Shown piece after piece: positions 1-11,396 of a DNA stretch of 64,000 nt. Below the pieces are notes generated by a model that worked only from the letters and a program-made list of their open reading frames with translations, was not told the DNA's origin and made no database searches. This stretch comes from Armillaria gallica. Its lineage: Eukaryota; Basidiomycota; Agaricomycetes; Agaricales; Physalacriaceae. The position numbers and the translations under genes were made by a program. The stretch covers positions 6,014,001-6,078,000 of the forward strand of contig JBANDB010000005.1 of assembly GCA_037576215.1 (NCBI GenBank). Reading direction: 5' to 3'. Position 1 is the first letter of the stretch. Each line of letters begins with the position of its first letter.

Positions 1-495
1 GCATTTATATTGTAAATAAATAGCACTCTGTAGTCTTCATATGCATCCCAAGACCATAAATAAATCAGTTACGCGCTGCTGGATTTCCATCAAATTAGTA
101 ATAACTGGGTTGCAAGGCAGATGGCCTGATTAAGCAACAGACTACATACAGACCATCCCTCCCTTCCATTGATAGGTCTGTATCATTGTCTGTCTACGAG
201 AGACTACATTGACTGATGTGTGGAAGGGTTCAGAGCTGCCTCGAGGTTGTCACACAGTGCAAGCGTGTCTATTGAATATGTGTGAAGCAGCTTGGCGCTC
301 AGAAGAATTAGACGGAACTGCAAGTGGTTGGCCTGGGAAGAGATATACTAATAACCTTGGAAATCCAGGGTCAAAAAAGTTGACAGGCTTCCCGTGAAGG
401 TTATGGTAATGATTGCAAGACAAAAGGTCCATGACGCTGGGGCTTGATGATGAGTGTATGCTTTTGCTAGCTGTTGTGGTAGAATATTTTAGCTT
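1..495. other. No gene seen
   Basis: Moderately AT-rich sequence. The reading frames are short and overlap on both strands, and none gives a recognisable motif. I see no tRNA, repeat or transposon end here. Confidence 0.5.
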
Positions 496-2752
496 GAGGG
501 TTTGCCACCTCAAGGGTACCCAACAAATTGATATATCAATATGTGTATCTTATACATAAGCATGATATATCAATGCACTGTACATACCATCACTGTTTGA
601 TATATCAGTTCCAATGAGCTCATGCATACAGCCTATCCTTGCCCATCGTTGGCCCCCACCACCCGCTGGATACCTGCCAACGTGCTTTGCTTCTGATGCC
701 AGAAATGGCCTCATGCACGCACCATCATGAGTATGTGTCATTTTACCATCAGAAGACGTGTCTCTCCAGATTATTTTAGTGAGCATTTGAAGCATGCAAA
801 ATTTCCAGAATTCCATCTGTATATTGTTCTTATTTCTTTTCAGTTGACATGAACGACAGGTGGTTTGTATTACAAAGGTACAAGTGGTATGTACAATGGC
901 ATTAATCCCAAGACCTGAGGTCAATAGATGGGAGTGATGTCCAGTACTAATACCGTTGTGGGAGCGATTCAGCCGGGGGCCAGACAGGTGCATCTTTGAC
1001 AACCATGTCTCGGTACCTCAGTGTTAGTAGCACTGACCATCAAACTATCACAGCTTACCATACGCAGTCTGGCAGGTGTGATCGACATGAAGCTGCGAAA
1101 GCAGACGTAGCACTCAGGCTGAGGCGACATCCCACACCTCTATCTGTGGCACAGGGAAAGCATGGTATAGGCCTTATAATGGTCGACGTCTTAAACATCC
1201 ATGAGAGTCTAGAGAGATGTACAAGACACACCTTCTCTCTGCCTCATAAGATTTGCTCCTCGCTACAAGTCCAAATGGCAATCCAATCAAAATATTGTCT
1301 GTCTTCCAACAAGTCAGGAAACCAAGTCATGCTTTGAAGAACTGGGGGATGAGAGGAGATTTTCAGTGGTGAGGTCAACGCGAGGTTGTGGTAATGGTCA
1401 GCAATTCAGTGGTCACATCGTTGGTTGGAATTGATCAGAAGAAGCTGATACATTAATTCTATTGGTTCAGTTGACAGGTATTGATTGAACTGGACCTTTG
1501 CCTCGAAATGCTCACTTGCCTCTGTACATTCATTCAGGTATCACGAGATTAATGAGAGCGTAAGTATATTATTTGAATTACAATATGATTGTTTACTACT
1601 CTTGAGCATATTTTCATCAGCCCATAAAGGCACCATGGCAAGAAATTAATTTTCATCAGATGACGGCTCAAAAAATGGCAAATCCATTCCAAAGGCATGT
1701 AACTAACAATGGCACTCAGTGGAACTGTGAGACGAGGCATGAGAATAAAAAATTACATGTCTAGTAGCGCACTTGACAAGCCTCGACCAGACTATTATGA
1801 ACTGAAAGATCACAATTTACTGCTCTTCAACGGCATTGGTTCTGAACATGATGGTGGTTTCCGATCGGACATACAGAAATTTTGGTACATGCTATATACT
1901 GAGATTACTGGTGTCAGACAGGGATTAACAATTTAAGTAGCATTTTCATGGTCCTATGATGAAATGCCAATGTGTCAAATGGCACACCTTGTCCATCTTT
2001 CGTGTTCCTGAAAGAGAACACATCATCACCATTTAATCAAATGGAACATCCAGATGAGAAAGATCATTGACCTCGATTCGACTTGAAAGACATCTTCAGT
2101 TTACTCTGGACCGCCATGCTTGGATTTCACTCCAGAGAATGTGGGAATTATGACTTCCATGATGAACGGGCACTGCCATGCATGGAAGTGGTGGGCCAAT
2201 TCGAGTCCTTTCAATAATAAGAATCATTTGTAAGCACAGCACCTTGGCAGGAATTGCAATGCCAGAAAGTAGTAGTTGTAATAGAAAGTCTGTGACAAAG
2301 AAAGGGTCACTTGACTCACTTCCCTGACATGAGACCAAATTAAATTCAGATGTATGCAAGCTGATGGCGACAAGAAGATAAAGATAGACTTCATCAAATA
2401 TCAGGAACGCAACAAGACCCTGGATTTTTACAGTCATTGGCTTCTTGCCATCAAAGAAGATGGACAAAGATCTTGAATTAGATCTGGCATCCGGTTTTGA
2501 CCATGCATCGGGATGGAATGCACAATGGTTCACACACAAGGTCGAGTACGTCGCTGATAACAATGAGCTAAAGTCTTTGTGGACAGCGGACAAACCTGAA
2601 TTGAAAAGCACCCTTTTTGATGCTTTTGGTAAGCCACTGCAGGCGATATATCAAACACTCACGGTACAATTAGGCGATTGATATATCACGCTTTATGGTA
2701 TACAGCAGTGGTCAATATATCAGCCTGCAGGGTACTGGTGGCCACCTGAAGG
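496..2752. mobile_element. Possible TIR element with TGATATATCA subterminal palindromes
   Basis: Left end (about 503-540) and right end (about 2711-2746) share, in inverted orientation, GCCACC, TACCC and a TGATATATC block. The palindrome TGATATATCA occurs at 529-538, 563-572 and 598-607, and again at 2679-2688 with imperfect copies at 2643-2652 and near 2712. Clustering of one palindrome just inside both ends is typical of transposase-binding subterminal repeats. I could not find a clean target duplication, and no transposase motif is readable inside, so the exact ends and superfamily are open. It is probably non-autonomous or decayed. Confidence 0.35.
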
Positions 2753-3461
2753 TAATCAATCACTCAAAGATGCATCAGGTATGATTGCCTTTATGTTGTC
2801 AGTAGACTGAGATACAGATACACTTCACAGCGTTGAGGCAGTTGAATCCAGGTCCATATTATCTGGCATCACAAAAGCAGAAAACTGGTGCAGCTGACAC
2901 CTAGGCAAAATGAGTGCAGAACACAAGCCAAGTAGCCCACCAACCACCCGTTAAAAGCATAGTAATAGATTATTCAGTGTAGCAGTAAGACAGCCATAAT
3001 GTATTAATCCCTTGTACTTGCAAATAGGCACAATTTATTACTGCTTGCTATTGCAATGGAATTTTGGCAGAGGAATCCAGGCCGAGTATAGGGCCAGATG
3101 ACACGTCACGTGTTGTTATCATGGGCATAGTTGCCTCCTCAATGTGCTCAATGTGTTCAACGCCATGAGCCTGTGCACTCCCGCCTTCAAGCACCTTCCT
3201 GTTTATTTGGGTCACGGATTCTGAACTTCTTTTGATATGCTATCAATCCAGACGTCATGTCAAGCTTCAAGTCATATGAGCTTGAAGATTTTTGATAGTT
3301 TTTGATGTGCTGAAGTTATTTTTGTCCTCCTTTGATGTTGCTGTCACCATTTCCCCCTGATGTCTTCCCCCCTCTGAAGATGATCATTTTCCTTGATATG
3401 TTATCCCTTTTTTTGGTGCCAGTCCCTCCATATGTTTTTTTTCATGATGTATTTCCCCCGC
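2753..3461. other. No gene seen
   Basis: Pyrimidine-rich stretches and repeats of the TTTGATG type around 3290-3470. No supported reading frame or structured element. Confidence 0.45.
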
Positions 3462-3469
3462 TCTGATAC

Positions 3470-3891
3470 TAGGGTTGTGCATGAAACCCTAGGTTTTGAT
3501 ACATCGGGGTTTTGGACTGGTAAATTACTGGTTAGTTACTGGTAACTTACCTCCCCTTGCTGGAGGGGTTTTCATTGAGGTAACTTACCTGTCATGTGAT
3601 GTCCCACCATACTCAATCCTATTGAATTTATATTTCACTTACAATGTAAAACAAAACACCGTAGTGATGTTCAATGAATTATACTTCAGGAGAAAGAAAA
3701 ATATGTAAAATGGCACAAAGGTGAAGATACTCAAAAAAAAAAAAAAAAAAAGCAAATACCGCATGTCAGTCATGTGAGGATACACATGATAGGGTAAGTA
3801 ACGGTAAGTTACCATATCAAACACCCCCCTTGGGGAGGGGTCAGTAAAAAACGGTATGTTACCCCCCTTGGAGGTTTCATGCACAGCCCTA
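3470..3891. mobile_element. hAT-type MITE, 422 bp
   Basis: The 8-bp direct repeat TCTGATAC lies at 3462-3469 and again at 3892-3899. Between the copies, the ends are inverted repeats: TAGGGTTGTGCATGAAACC at the left and its complement, with one mismatch (TAGGGCTGTGCATGAAACC), at the right. An 8-bp target duplication with TIRs starting TAGGG is the hAT signature. GGTAACTTACC-like blocks recur just inside both ends. No transposase is encoded, so this is a non-autonomous copy. An A-tract of about 19 bp lies inside. Confidence 0.85.
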
Positions 3892-3899
3892 TCTGATAC

Positions 3900-4257
3900 T
3901 TCTTCAATATCATTTTCTGTCATTTCCGATGTAAGGCTGGGAAACTAGGTGTAAACCAAAGATATGTTTCCTGGTGAATTCTTTTGAATGCAAGGAGGGC
4001 TTCAACGATTCTGACAGATGTGTACTGGATTAATTGAAATGAATAAAATGGTTATTGAGATTTAACGATTAGGAAGATGTTAGGCAAAGGTTTCCGGATA
4101 CTGAATTGTATATAAATTCTCCTGGTGATAGAGCCCTAGGTGGTGCTAGGCAGCAGCTATGCTTGGAGGGTAAATGCAAATGTATTGGTAGACCTGGCTA
4201 AAGATGGGGGAAAAAGTCCTCCTCTCTGTCTAATTTACAGCTGCTTATATACTACTA
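3900..4257. other. No gene seen
   Basis: AT-rich spacer between the hAT MITE and the GAACAATG cluster, without supported coding capacity. Confidence 0.4.
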
Positions 4258-4425
4258 GAGAACAATGAGTTTCCATACTTGGGGAACAATAGGTAGGAAC
4301 AATGGGAGTACAGAACAATGAGATCAGATGATAGAACAATGGAATTACAGAACAATAGAACAATAGGAGAGAACAATGATCAATGGGACAATGATCAATA
4401 TTTGATGATCAAAAGATCATGATGA
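4258..4425. repeat. Degenerate GAACAATG repeat cluster
   Basis: The octamer GAACAATG or a one-base variant (GAACAATA, GGACAATG) recurs about nine times in roughly 165 bp, at irregular spacing of 10-25 bp. It does not form an exact tandem array. Such clusters can be decayed LTR or subterminal transposon sequence, but no second end was found. Confidence 0.5.
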
Positions 4426-4704
4426 GACAATTTAGCTACATGAATCTGGGTTTCTATTGTGATCTGATGCTGAGATCTTGGATAGGGATCTGGAGAGGAT
4501 GTTCTCTTCTTCCTGTATGCTGTCTTGGAGCATGGCAAAATGTGAGATAGAGCTCACATTGGTGCACAGCCTGCACTGGATATGCACACCGACATATTTT
4601 TTTTGTGCCTCCACAAAACCAATGTATTCAGATCTACTGTACAAGCATCGTATATACAGCTCTATTATCAGGATTACATGTTTTTCGGTGTGTAAACGGG
4701 ATGA

Positions 4705-4777
4705 AAATTTTTACACCACCAGGGTTCAAACTGTGATGATACAAAATTAAGGATCCTACTAACTAGGCCACACAGCC
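4705..4777 (-). repeat. tRNA-like SINE fragment (degenerate)
   Basis: Reading the minus strand, the sequence starts GGCTGTG and then shows an A-box-like TGGCCTAGTTAGTAGG. About 35 bp further on comes a B-box-like GTTTGAACC (complement of 4723-4731). The spacing fits the internal promoter of a tRNA-derived SINE. The acceptor and T stems do not pair well, so it is not a working tRNA. The 3' tail of the element is not resolved. Confidence 0.4.
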
Positions 4778-7700
4778 ATTGGTATAGTAGATACTGAACA
4801 CAAAATATCCATTACTGGGCTGAAAAAATGGCCTCAAAAAAAGCCCGTCATTGTGCCATGTGTGCGGGACATAGGCACTAGGGATGGGGTCATGCACAGT
4901 GTTGTTGGTAATGTTGATACCCTCTCCATTGAAAGGTGACATTCTGTGAGAATCTGGGGTGATGTGGAGCACAAAAAAGGTGACCGGGCAATGTTGACAG
5001 CTGTTTGACAGCGATGAAGGGCCAATCCAACAAAGAGGACTTCAGTATTTCATTCCCCGTTGTTAAAAACAGAAGTGGTGAGGCTGCTACAAAAGTGGCG
5101 GGGCTGTAAGGAGTGATACAAAGTGAAAGAGACAGGTGTTGGGATGTGGGGCGGGCAGGGGGTGAAGACGGTGACAAGGGCAGTTATAGACCATGTAGTC
5201 GTATTCCCTCACTCAATGAATGGAAGATGCACAAGCTTTGAGTCTGTAGGCAGGCTGCATGACATGGTAGGGGCCCATGTTGTATGAGGAAGGGGTGGGC
5301 AATGGTTAGCTCCAGGGCGGTCCTACAGCCATGACTATGAACATGTTCAAGACATCCTGCGCTTGTCCATCAATGCACCAACATGTGCAACAGTGGTTGT
5401 TATTGTCAGCCGTCAGCATCCCGAACATCGTGCAACAGTCCCGCCCGATACTCTCCTGCCCTTTCCGCACCTCTCCATCATCAGCCATCCTCCCCACCAC
5501 ATTCCCACTCACCAGCATAACTCTGCACTACTGGGAAGTCACCCTATTCCCTCTCATCACTGTCCTTGTCCAGTCTGTTGTCGTCATTGTGAACAAGCTG
5601 AATTTGCATCGATATGCTCCCACAGCCACAGATGGTGGCTGATACTGAATATTCCAGTGTACCAGTGGTCGTTTTTGCATGTAAACCCTGTGCCCCACAG
5701 CGATTTGCCCCGATGCAAATGCTGAGGGTGCTGCATGGTTGGGACGGAATCAGGGTTGGCATTTCATGTCTTAGCATGCGTCAGTAGGCATAGTTGTCAC
5801 CATTGATAGCCGAGGCTGTTTCGTCAGTCGTTTAGGGCTGCATGATGTGTGGCCTTGTGGGAAGGCTTACACGTGTGGCAGGAGGGAGGGTCGCTATCCA
5901 GGGCTTTTGGGGCCACCAGAGACATAAAAAGTATCTAAAATGAAGAGAAAGCAGTAAAATAGTAAGAACATACCTATTAACGTCCATGGAAGGCCATTGG
6001 GCAAGCAAATGAGATATGGTCATCGTTGGACGTGGTGGCAAGAGGAAACAAAGAGGCAGCACAGCCACCTGATGGCTGCTCGGTTGGTCGGACCGCTATG
6101 ATCGAGAGCGCAGAACAGATGCTCGGGATTCACCCATAGGTTGAATGACTCATTCCGACGTGGCATGAAGCTTCGGAATGTTTGATAAAAAGTTGATATT
6201 ATACATTTATGTACAAATATGTAGATCAGGACACAATATGGCACATACAATTGCAATTGAATGGTGATTTCACCGCATTTTAAGGTCTATTCACTGCTAT
6301 ATCCCTTCCACCTCTCTCTGTGCCGAATCACACAGCAGAAGTAGTATTATGTATCAGAATTTACATATAATAATACTATTGAATTGGCCTGTCCGATCCA
6401 CCCCGATCTACTAATAAATGTGCATATGGAAGTCCGAGTTTTTGAAGCCACATATTTGTGCATCTCACTAGAAGTACTGATTCGCATCACCTAATGATTT
6501 TAATTCAATACGAGTATTTCAGCAGAGACACTCTACTGTAGGCTACAAAATTTACACTGTATCTTAATCTATCATACTTTAACTGTTCTAGATACCTTTC
6601 TCTGCTTCTCAAAATGTTGTCGACCCGTACTGTTGACATTTGTTCATAAGTTCGAGATCGGTCCGAATCACCGATCCCTGCTTTTCAGCCATCCATTGTG
6701 GTCATTGATGATGTTTAAACACACTGCGCAGTAGAATTACAATGTGGACATTTATTATATACATGTAAAATCAGTTGCCCATATAAGTGGTGAAAAATAA
6801 TAAGAAAAAAACCCCTGGAGTCATGCTGAACATAAGGGGGTGTAGACATTGAGGGTGGCAACAGTGCATCACATTGTCAGTGTAATCTACATTGAACAGG
6901 AATGGGTGGACAGTGGCAGGGGCCATAGCGATCGTGAAGTCGTGAAACTGGGCTCATTCAATGCACCTGGAAGTCGGTTATTGATTCCCAAAAGGGCGTA
7001 TGAATCATCCTCATCGTTGCCTGCCAGGGTCCCAATGTTGCTCCCACCTACCTGCTCAACCTCTCCTACTCTCTCCTGGATCCCTGTTGCCTTGACCATT
7101 CCCCACAGTCCAGTCATACTCTATAGCAGGGCCCTGCACCACCATAGAACCCTCCCAATCCCTCCTGTTATCGCTGCCATCGTCCAGTTCGTCATCGTCA
7201 TAGTCATTCGTGGTGTCCTTCTGATTAATATTCCATCCTACTTGCAGATGAAGTCCGATTTCTGATCCCTGAGCTCATTTTCAGTCATTGATGTGTCATC
7301 CACCAGTATGTGAATATGATTGGCCCCGATGTCGATATCGAGGTAGCTGGGAAAATCAGAAATTAGAATGGGGATTAGAGGCCGTATTTGCGGTAGTGGG
7401 GTATTATTGGGCATTGTTATCATTGTTGTCGTACATGGTGTTAGCCCACAATCCAGGGCAATAGGATGTAGTGCACGGTGCTCGTGAGACCGTATGGGTG
7501 GTGGATGTGGATGCAGTGCAGTCGTGCCCATCTGGGCAACATCCCTGATTCTTTCTGAACACAGTGAGGAGAAGGGAGGGCTTTGTCAACCCGAAAACGA
7601 CCATTTGCCCACTGTAGAGTGTATGCAGGGGCTATTTGGCGCCTGCTTGTGTTTGCATGCAACACCTTCTGTGATCAACATTTGATCCCTGTTTTTCCCA

Positions 7701-9171
7701 ATGTCTGACATTGTGGGTCTTACTCCATGTTTTACCCGTTGGTACCACCATTTCATCCACATTATGTAGAGCAATTGACATCGATGCTACCCGATGTCTT
7801 ACATTTGCATCTGAAAGTGTGTTTCAGCCGTCTCCCATGCGTTGCTATGAAGGTTGGCCAAAGTGAGGAGCTGCTTATCGAGCATGAATACCTGTTATTG
7901 TTCTGACACTGGCAATGGTTCCTGTGTACCTGTGTACCTGCCGGTTCATCATGCTTGCTACTGTTTTGAATACAGCCGCTAACAATTGTATCCAGATCTG
8001 CTTCAAACGAGATTTGTGCTCGGTGATGAGCCTCCAGGCTCTGTACGCTCAGAATTCACAGATTTACCCATCCATCACCCAATACCTTCAAAACGACGCC
8101 ATTATAACCCTCACACACTCCATAACACTGCCAACACTCGATAATACCACGGATTTTCGCAGTATATGCCACAAACATTCAGAGCCAGTCCTAAAACCAT
8201 GACATCCACTCCTCACGCACTCCGTTCTCCTTCCCAGCTCGCCTCGCATCACAATTACCGTATCCCATCATGGCAAGGCACCTTTGATCGACAATCATCC
8301 TAAAACAGGGTTGCTATATCACTCAGAAGCACTAGTTGATGTGCCCATCAATCATTTAATGAAATGATGTGATTGATGCGAGTACCCTCCCAGCTACGAT
8401 AATTACAGCTACGGCAACTACAGACCGCGTTTACTAAGGCTGTTACAGTGCCAAGACTTCGAATTATCATTGCCCCACGCATACACCTCAGTACGGCAAC
8501 TGCAGCTCAATAATCCGCAGCTACACAGCACCTTATGATCCGCTCATCGCTCAATAAAACCACACGGTTCGCATCCATACATGGCAACGTCGAAGACTTG
8601 CTGTTACTTTAGAACCACAGATACCATATGTTTACTATGGCTATTACAAAAGCCAAGGACTTACAGCCTTACTAAGGCTCTGAATAATATTCTATTTATA
8701 AAATCGTACTTGTAGTATAAAAACTAGGTAGATACCGCATTTTTAGAGCAAGTTCTTACCCAGTTGATGAGGCTACAGCATTACCAGTCAGCTACGGTTA
8801 CTCCAAGTTATTCCCCACCGCTTGCTTTACTCTTTAAACGTTGTTGGTTGCACCAATACACGAAATCTTGCATCAATAACTTGCTTTTGTCTTTGAATGC
8901 CACAACATCGCTTCACTTTCACCACATAGGATTATTTCATCACTTTCACCTTCTACATCGCCATCGTTTTCATCACCCAGTTCAGTATTGCCTCCGTGTA
9001 GGCCCAGTTCAGCTCCATAGGATCACCCTCGTCTTTATCATTGTTCGGAGTTGCCATGCATCTATTGCCGCAGTACCCCACTCAGCACCTCAGTTGCTAC
9101 GATTTCTACCAGTTTCTTGCAGTCTCTGTACGTTTATTGCTATTGTTTCGACTCACAATATTAGGTACACC
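4778..9171. other. Long gene-poor stretch
   Basis: About 4.4 kb in which all reading frames are short, overlap on opposite strands and give low-complexity proteins rich in H, P, S and C. I recognise no domain, no spliceable gene and no clean transposon ends. The part from about 8380 to 8760 is rich in CTACG/CAACTACAG-like words and runs into the minisatellite that follows. It is most likely decayed repeat DNA. Confidence 0.45.
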
Positions 9172-9432
9172 CCCAAGCCACGTTTACTAGGCTATTTCGA
9201 CGTCTTCTAGTCCATTGCCACGATTTCTAGAGCATCACAACGATTTCTAGAGCATTGCTACGATTACCAGTCCTTCCACATGATTACTTGTCCTCCCCCA
9301 CAATTACTAGATCATCGCAACATTTTCTAGTCCCTCCCCACGTTTTCCAGCACCTCCCTACGTTTTCCAGTCCATCCCCACGATTTCTAGACCGTTGCTA
9401 CGATTTCTAGACCCATTTTCGTGGTCTCTAGA
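9172..9432. repeat. 20-bp minisatellite, about 11-13 diverged units
   Basis: From 9212 the sequence can be cut into successive 20-bp units, each with a core close to CACGATTTCTAG followed by a variable 8-bp spacer such as TCCATCCC. About eleven units follow one another before the pattern fades near 9430, and one or two weaker units precede 9212. Units differ at several positions, so the array is old. It lies just upstream of the Helitron-like remnant. Confidence 0.7.
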
Positions 9433-9868
9433 TCATTTTTGCAGTTTCTATTGCAGTTTCTTGGTATTCAAGTCATACCAGATTCCGCCCCATCTCGTTT
9501 ATCGAGATCCTTCCTGGCTTACAGCCAACGTCTATTAGTACTCCTTGACCAAGAGTACTACTTCGCTGACTGAAAGTTGCAGTGTATCTTGTGTTATTGA
9601 GGAATTGACTGCACGGAGGTGCACCGAACCACTCACAAACACATTGCCTTGATTTCTGTGTTGCTACATTAATTGCCTGAGCTCTCACCGAGTTTTGGGT
9701 GTTGCTGTTGCCATGGAAGTCTAGGCTCATCATCGGCACGTTATCGGTGTTTGCGCTCGGCGCCAGCAACATGTTTTTACATAAGCAACCATGTTGGTGG
9801 ACTCGTCTCTTGGATGAGGCTGATTCACCGGATTACAATGTGGAATTTGACGTATTTTAGACTATCCG
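9433..9868. other. No gene seen
   Basis: Spacer between the minisatellite and the Helitron-like reading frames. Only short frames without motifs. Confidence 0.4.
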
Positions 9869-11347
9869 GTGTACTACGACCTGGTGTATTATCCTCGCTT
9901 CCACAGAAACACGTTTAAATCATCGCACAATGTATGTTTATGGTTGGAGTGCTGTTTCAGTCACTATGCAAATTGGGTGCACTGTCGCGTGGTGTATATC
10001 AAAGGATCTTTCATTATCGAAGACCCCATTTTAGATGCTCATGTGGTTCTCACTGTGAGCACTGTTGAATTGGAGCAGTTTCACCCTGCACTGTACAACC
10101 ATAGTACTGCTCAGTGCAATCCTGCTTGGTTGTACCTTTCACGAGAAGAATTAGAAGATGGATTCGAAGGTATTAGTGTTCGAGCGATTCATAGTAGTAT
10201 GTTGATTCCGTGGAAGGCCTGTTCTCAAAAATCTGTTATCGACACAGGTGTGGCTAATTTTCTGTGTTTTGCTGCTGACATCGTGCTTGAAGAGGATCTG
10301 GTCTTGCTCAAAAGGGTTGACCATGTACAGTCCATTCGTGGATGATGGCATGGCATTATATTTAACCTTTTCCTTTCTCAGTATGGTGATATTTTATTTC
10401 CTACGATGGTTTGTCCTCGGCATGATAATCATTATCATTGTTCAACTGTAAAATTAACCACTGAAGTTTTCAGGGATGTTGAGTCAGTGTTAGACCCACA
10501 TTTATTCGGATCATGCCTCCGACAAATTGCATACCCAAGATTGCAGAAGTCTCTCCAGCTGCTGCACTTTACAAGAAGAAAGTGTTTATTATCTGTACCA
10601 ATGGTTGAAATGATTGAGGCCCTTAGATGTTCAATGCTGGATCGGTGGGCGGAACTCATTGAAATGCCACTTCAAATCATGGGCGAGATCTTGAACTGCT
10701 ACAAAGCGAACATTGATCTGGATTCTGATCTGGGTCTTTGTGATGTGATGGACTACGAGTTCGGTAGAGATTTCTGTGCATCTGTTCTCCCTCCGATGAG
10801 GATACGCAAATGTGTAGGACAACGACATGACCCTCAAATCTATCAGTGCATGCAAATTGCTGCCCAATCGTCCAACCATTTCAGTAATATTTGCAGGGAT
10901 TGGCCACAGCCCATGTCCTTCAATACAAAGTTAAATAGCTGTAGAAGGTTTCGGGATGGCATGAAATGGACTAGGTGCCAGACTTGCTCGATATGCTCTT
11001 GTGATTTATGCTGTGGACAGCCATTAGCGAGTCATTGTTACTCGGAAGAAGACCTCAAGGACTTGTCTGAGAGGTTGAATTTCGACTTGTTGCGAATCAG
11101 AGATGGAGACGCTGGCATGGTTCCGATTGATCATTTGGTTCTCGGCTCGTACATTTTGGATCCACATGGATGGGTAGACGGGTTTTTGACTGTGTGTACT
11201 CAATGTGAGACGAGGCTTGAATCTGGTTTGCTTCCCGCATGCTGTGTCAATGCTTTGTACAATCCACGCACTCCTCCCTTTACTACCGTCGTCAAAATTG
11301 TACTCTCCCCTCTCCAAACACCACCAGCGCGTTTCAAACTTCTTTGA
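9869..11347 (+). pseudogene. Helitron-like protein remnant (DUF6570-type region)
   Basis: Two plus-strand reading frames (9869-10345 and 10406-11347) together give about 470 residues of one type. Near the end come a cysteine cluster (CQTCSICSCDLCC) and then LGSYILDPHGWVDGF and CTQCETRLESGLLP. This resembles the pattern 'DP.GV..G.L.VC..C..SL..G.LP.LALAN' that I know from the DUF6570 region lying N-terminal in fungal Helitron helicases. The conserved LALAN box that should follow is lost, as are the Helitron-like, Rep and PIF1 domains. It directly precedes a captured-looking ribonucleotide reductase gene. The assignment rests on pattern memory of the family. Confidence 0.45.
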
Positions 11348-11396
11348 GTTGAATCCTCAACAGCTTCTAACCATGTTCCAAGAACCCTCTCTCTGA

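Noticed and set aside
3733..3751. A-tract as a retroposon tail
   Set aside because: It lies inside the hAT MITE, and no target duplication surrounds it.
4780..9170. Many medium-length open frames that could be annotated as genes
   Set aside because: They overlap on opposite strands, have low-complexity composition and no motif, and no intron model links them.
9172..9432. Regular short repeats that could suggest a CRISPR array
   Set aside because: The units are 20 bp with no separate unique spacers of constant length, repeats are diverged, there are no cas genes and the genome is eukaryotic.
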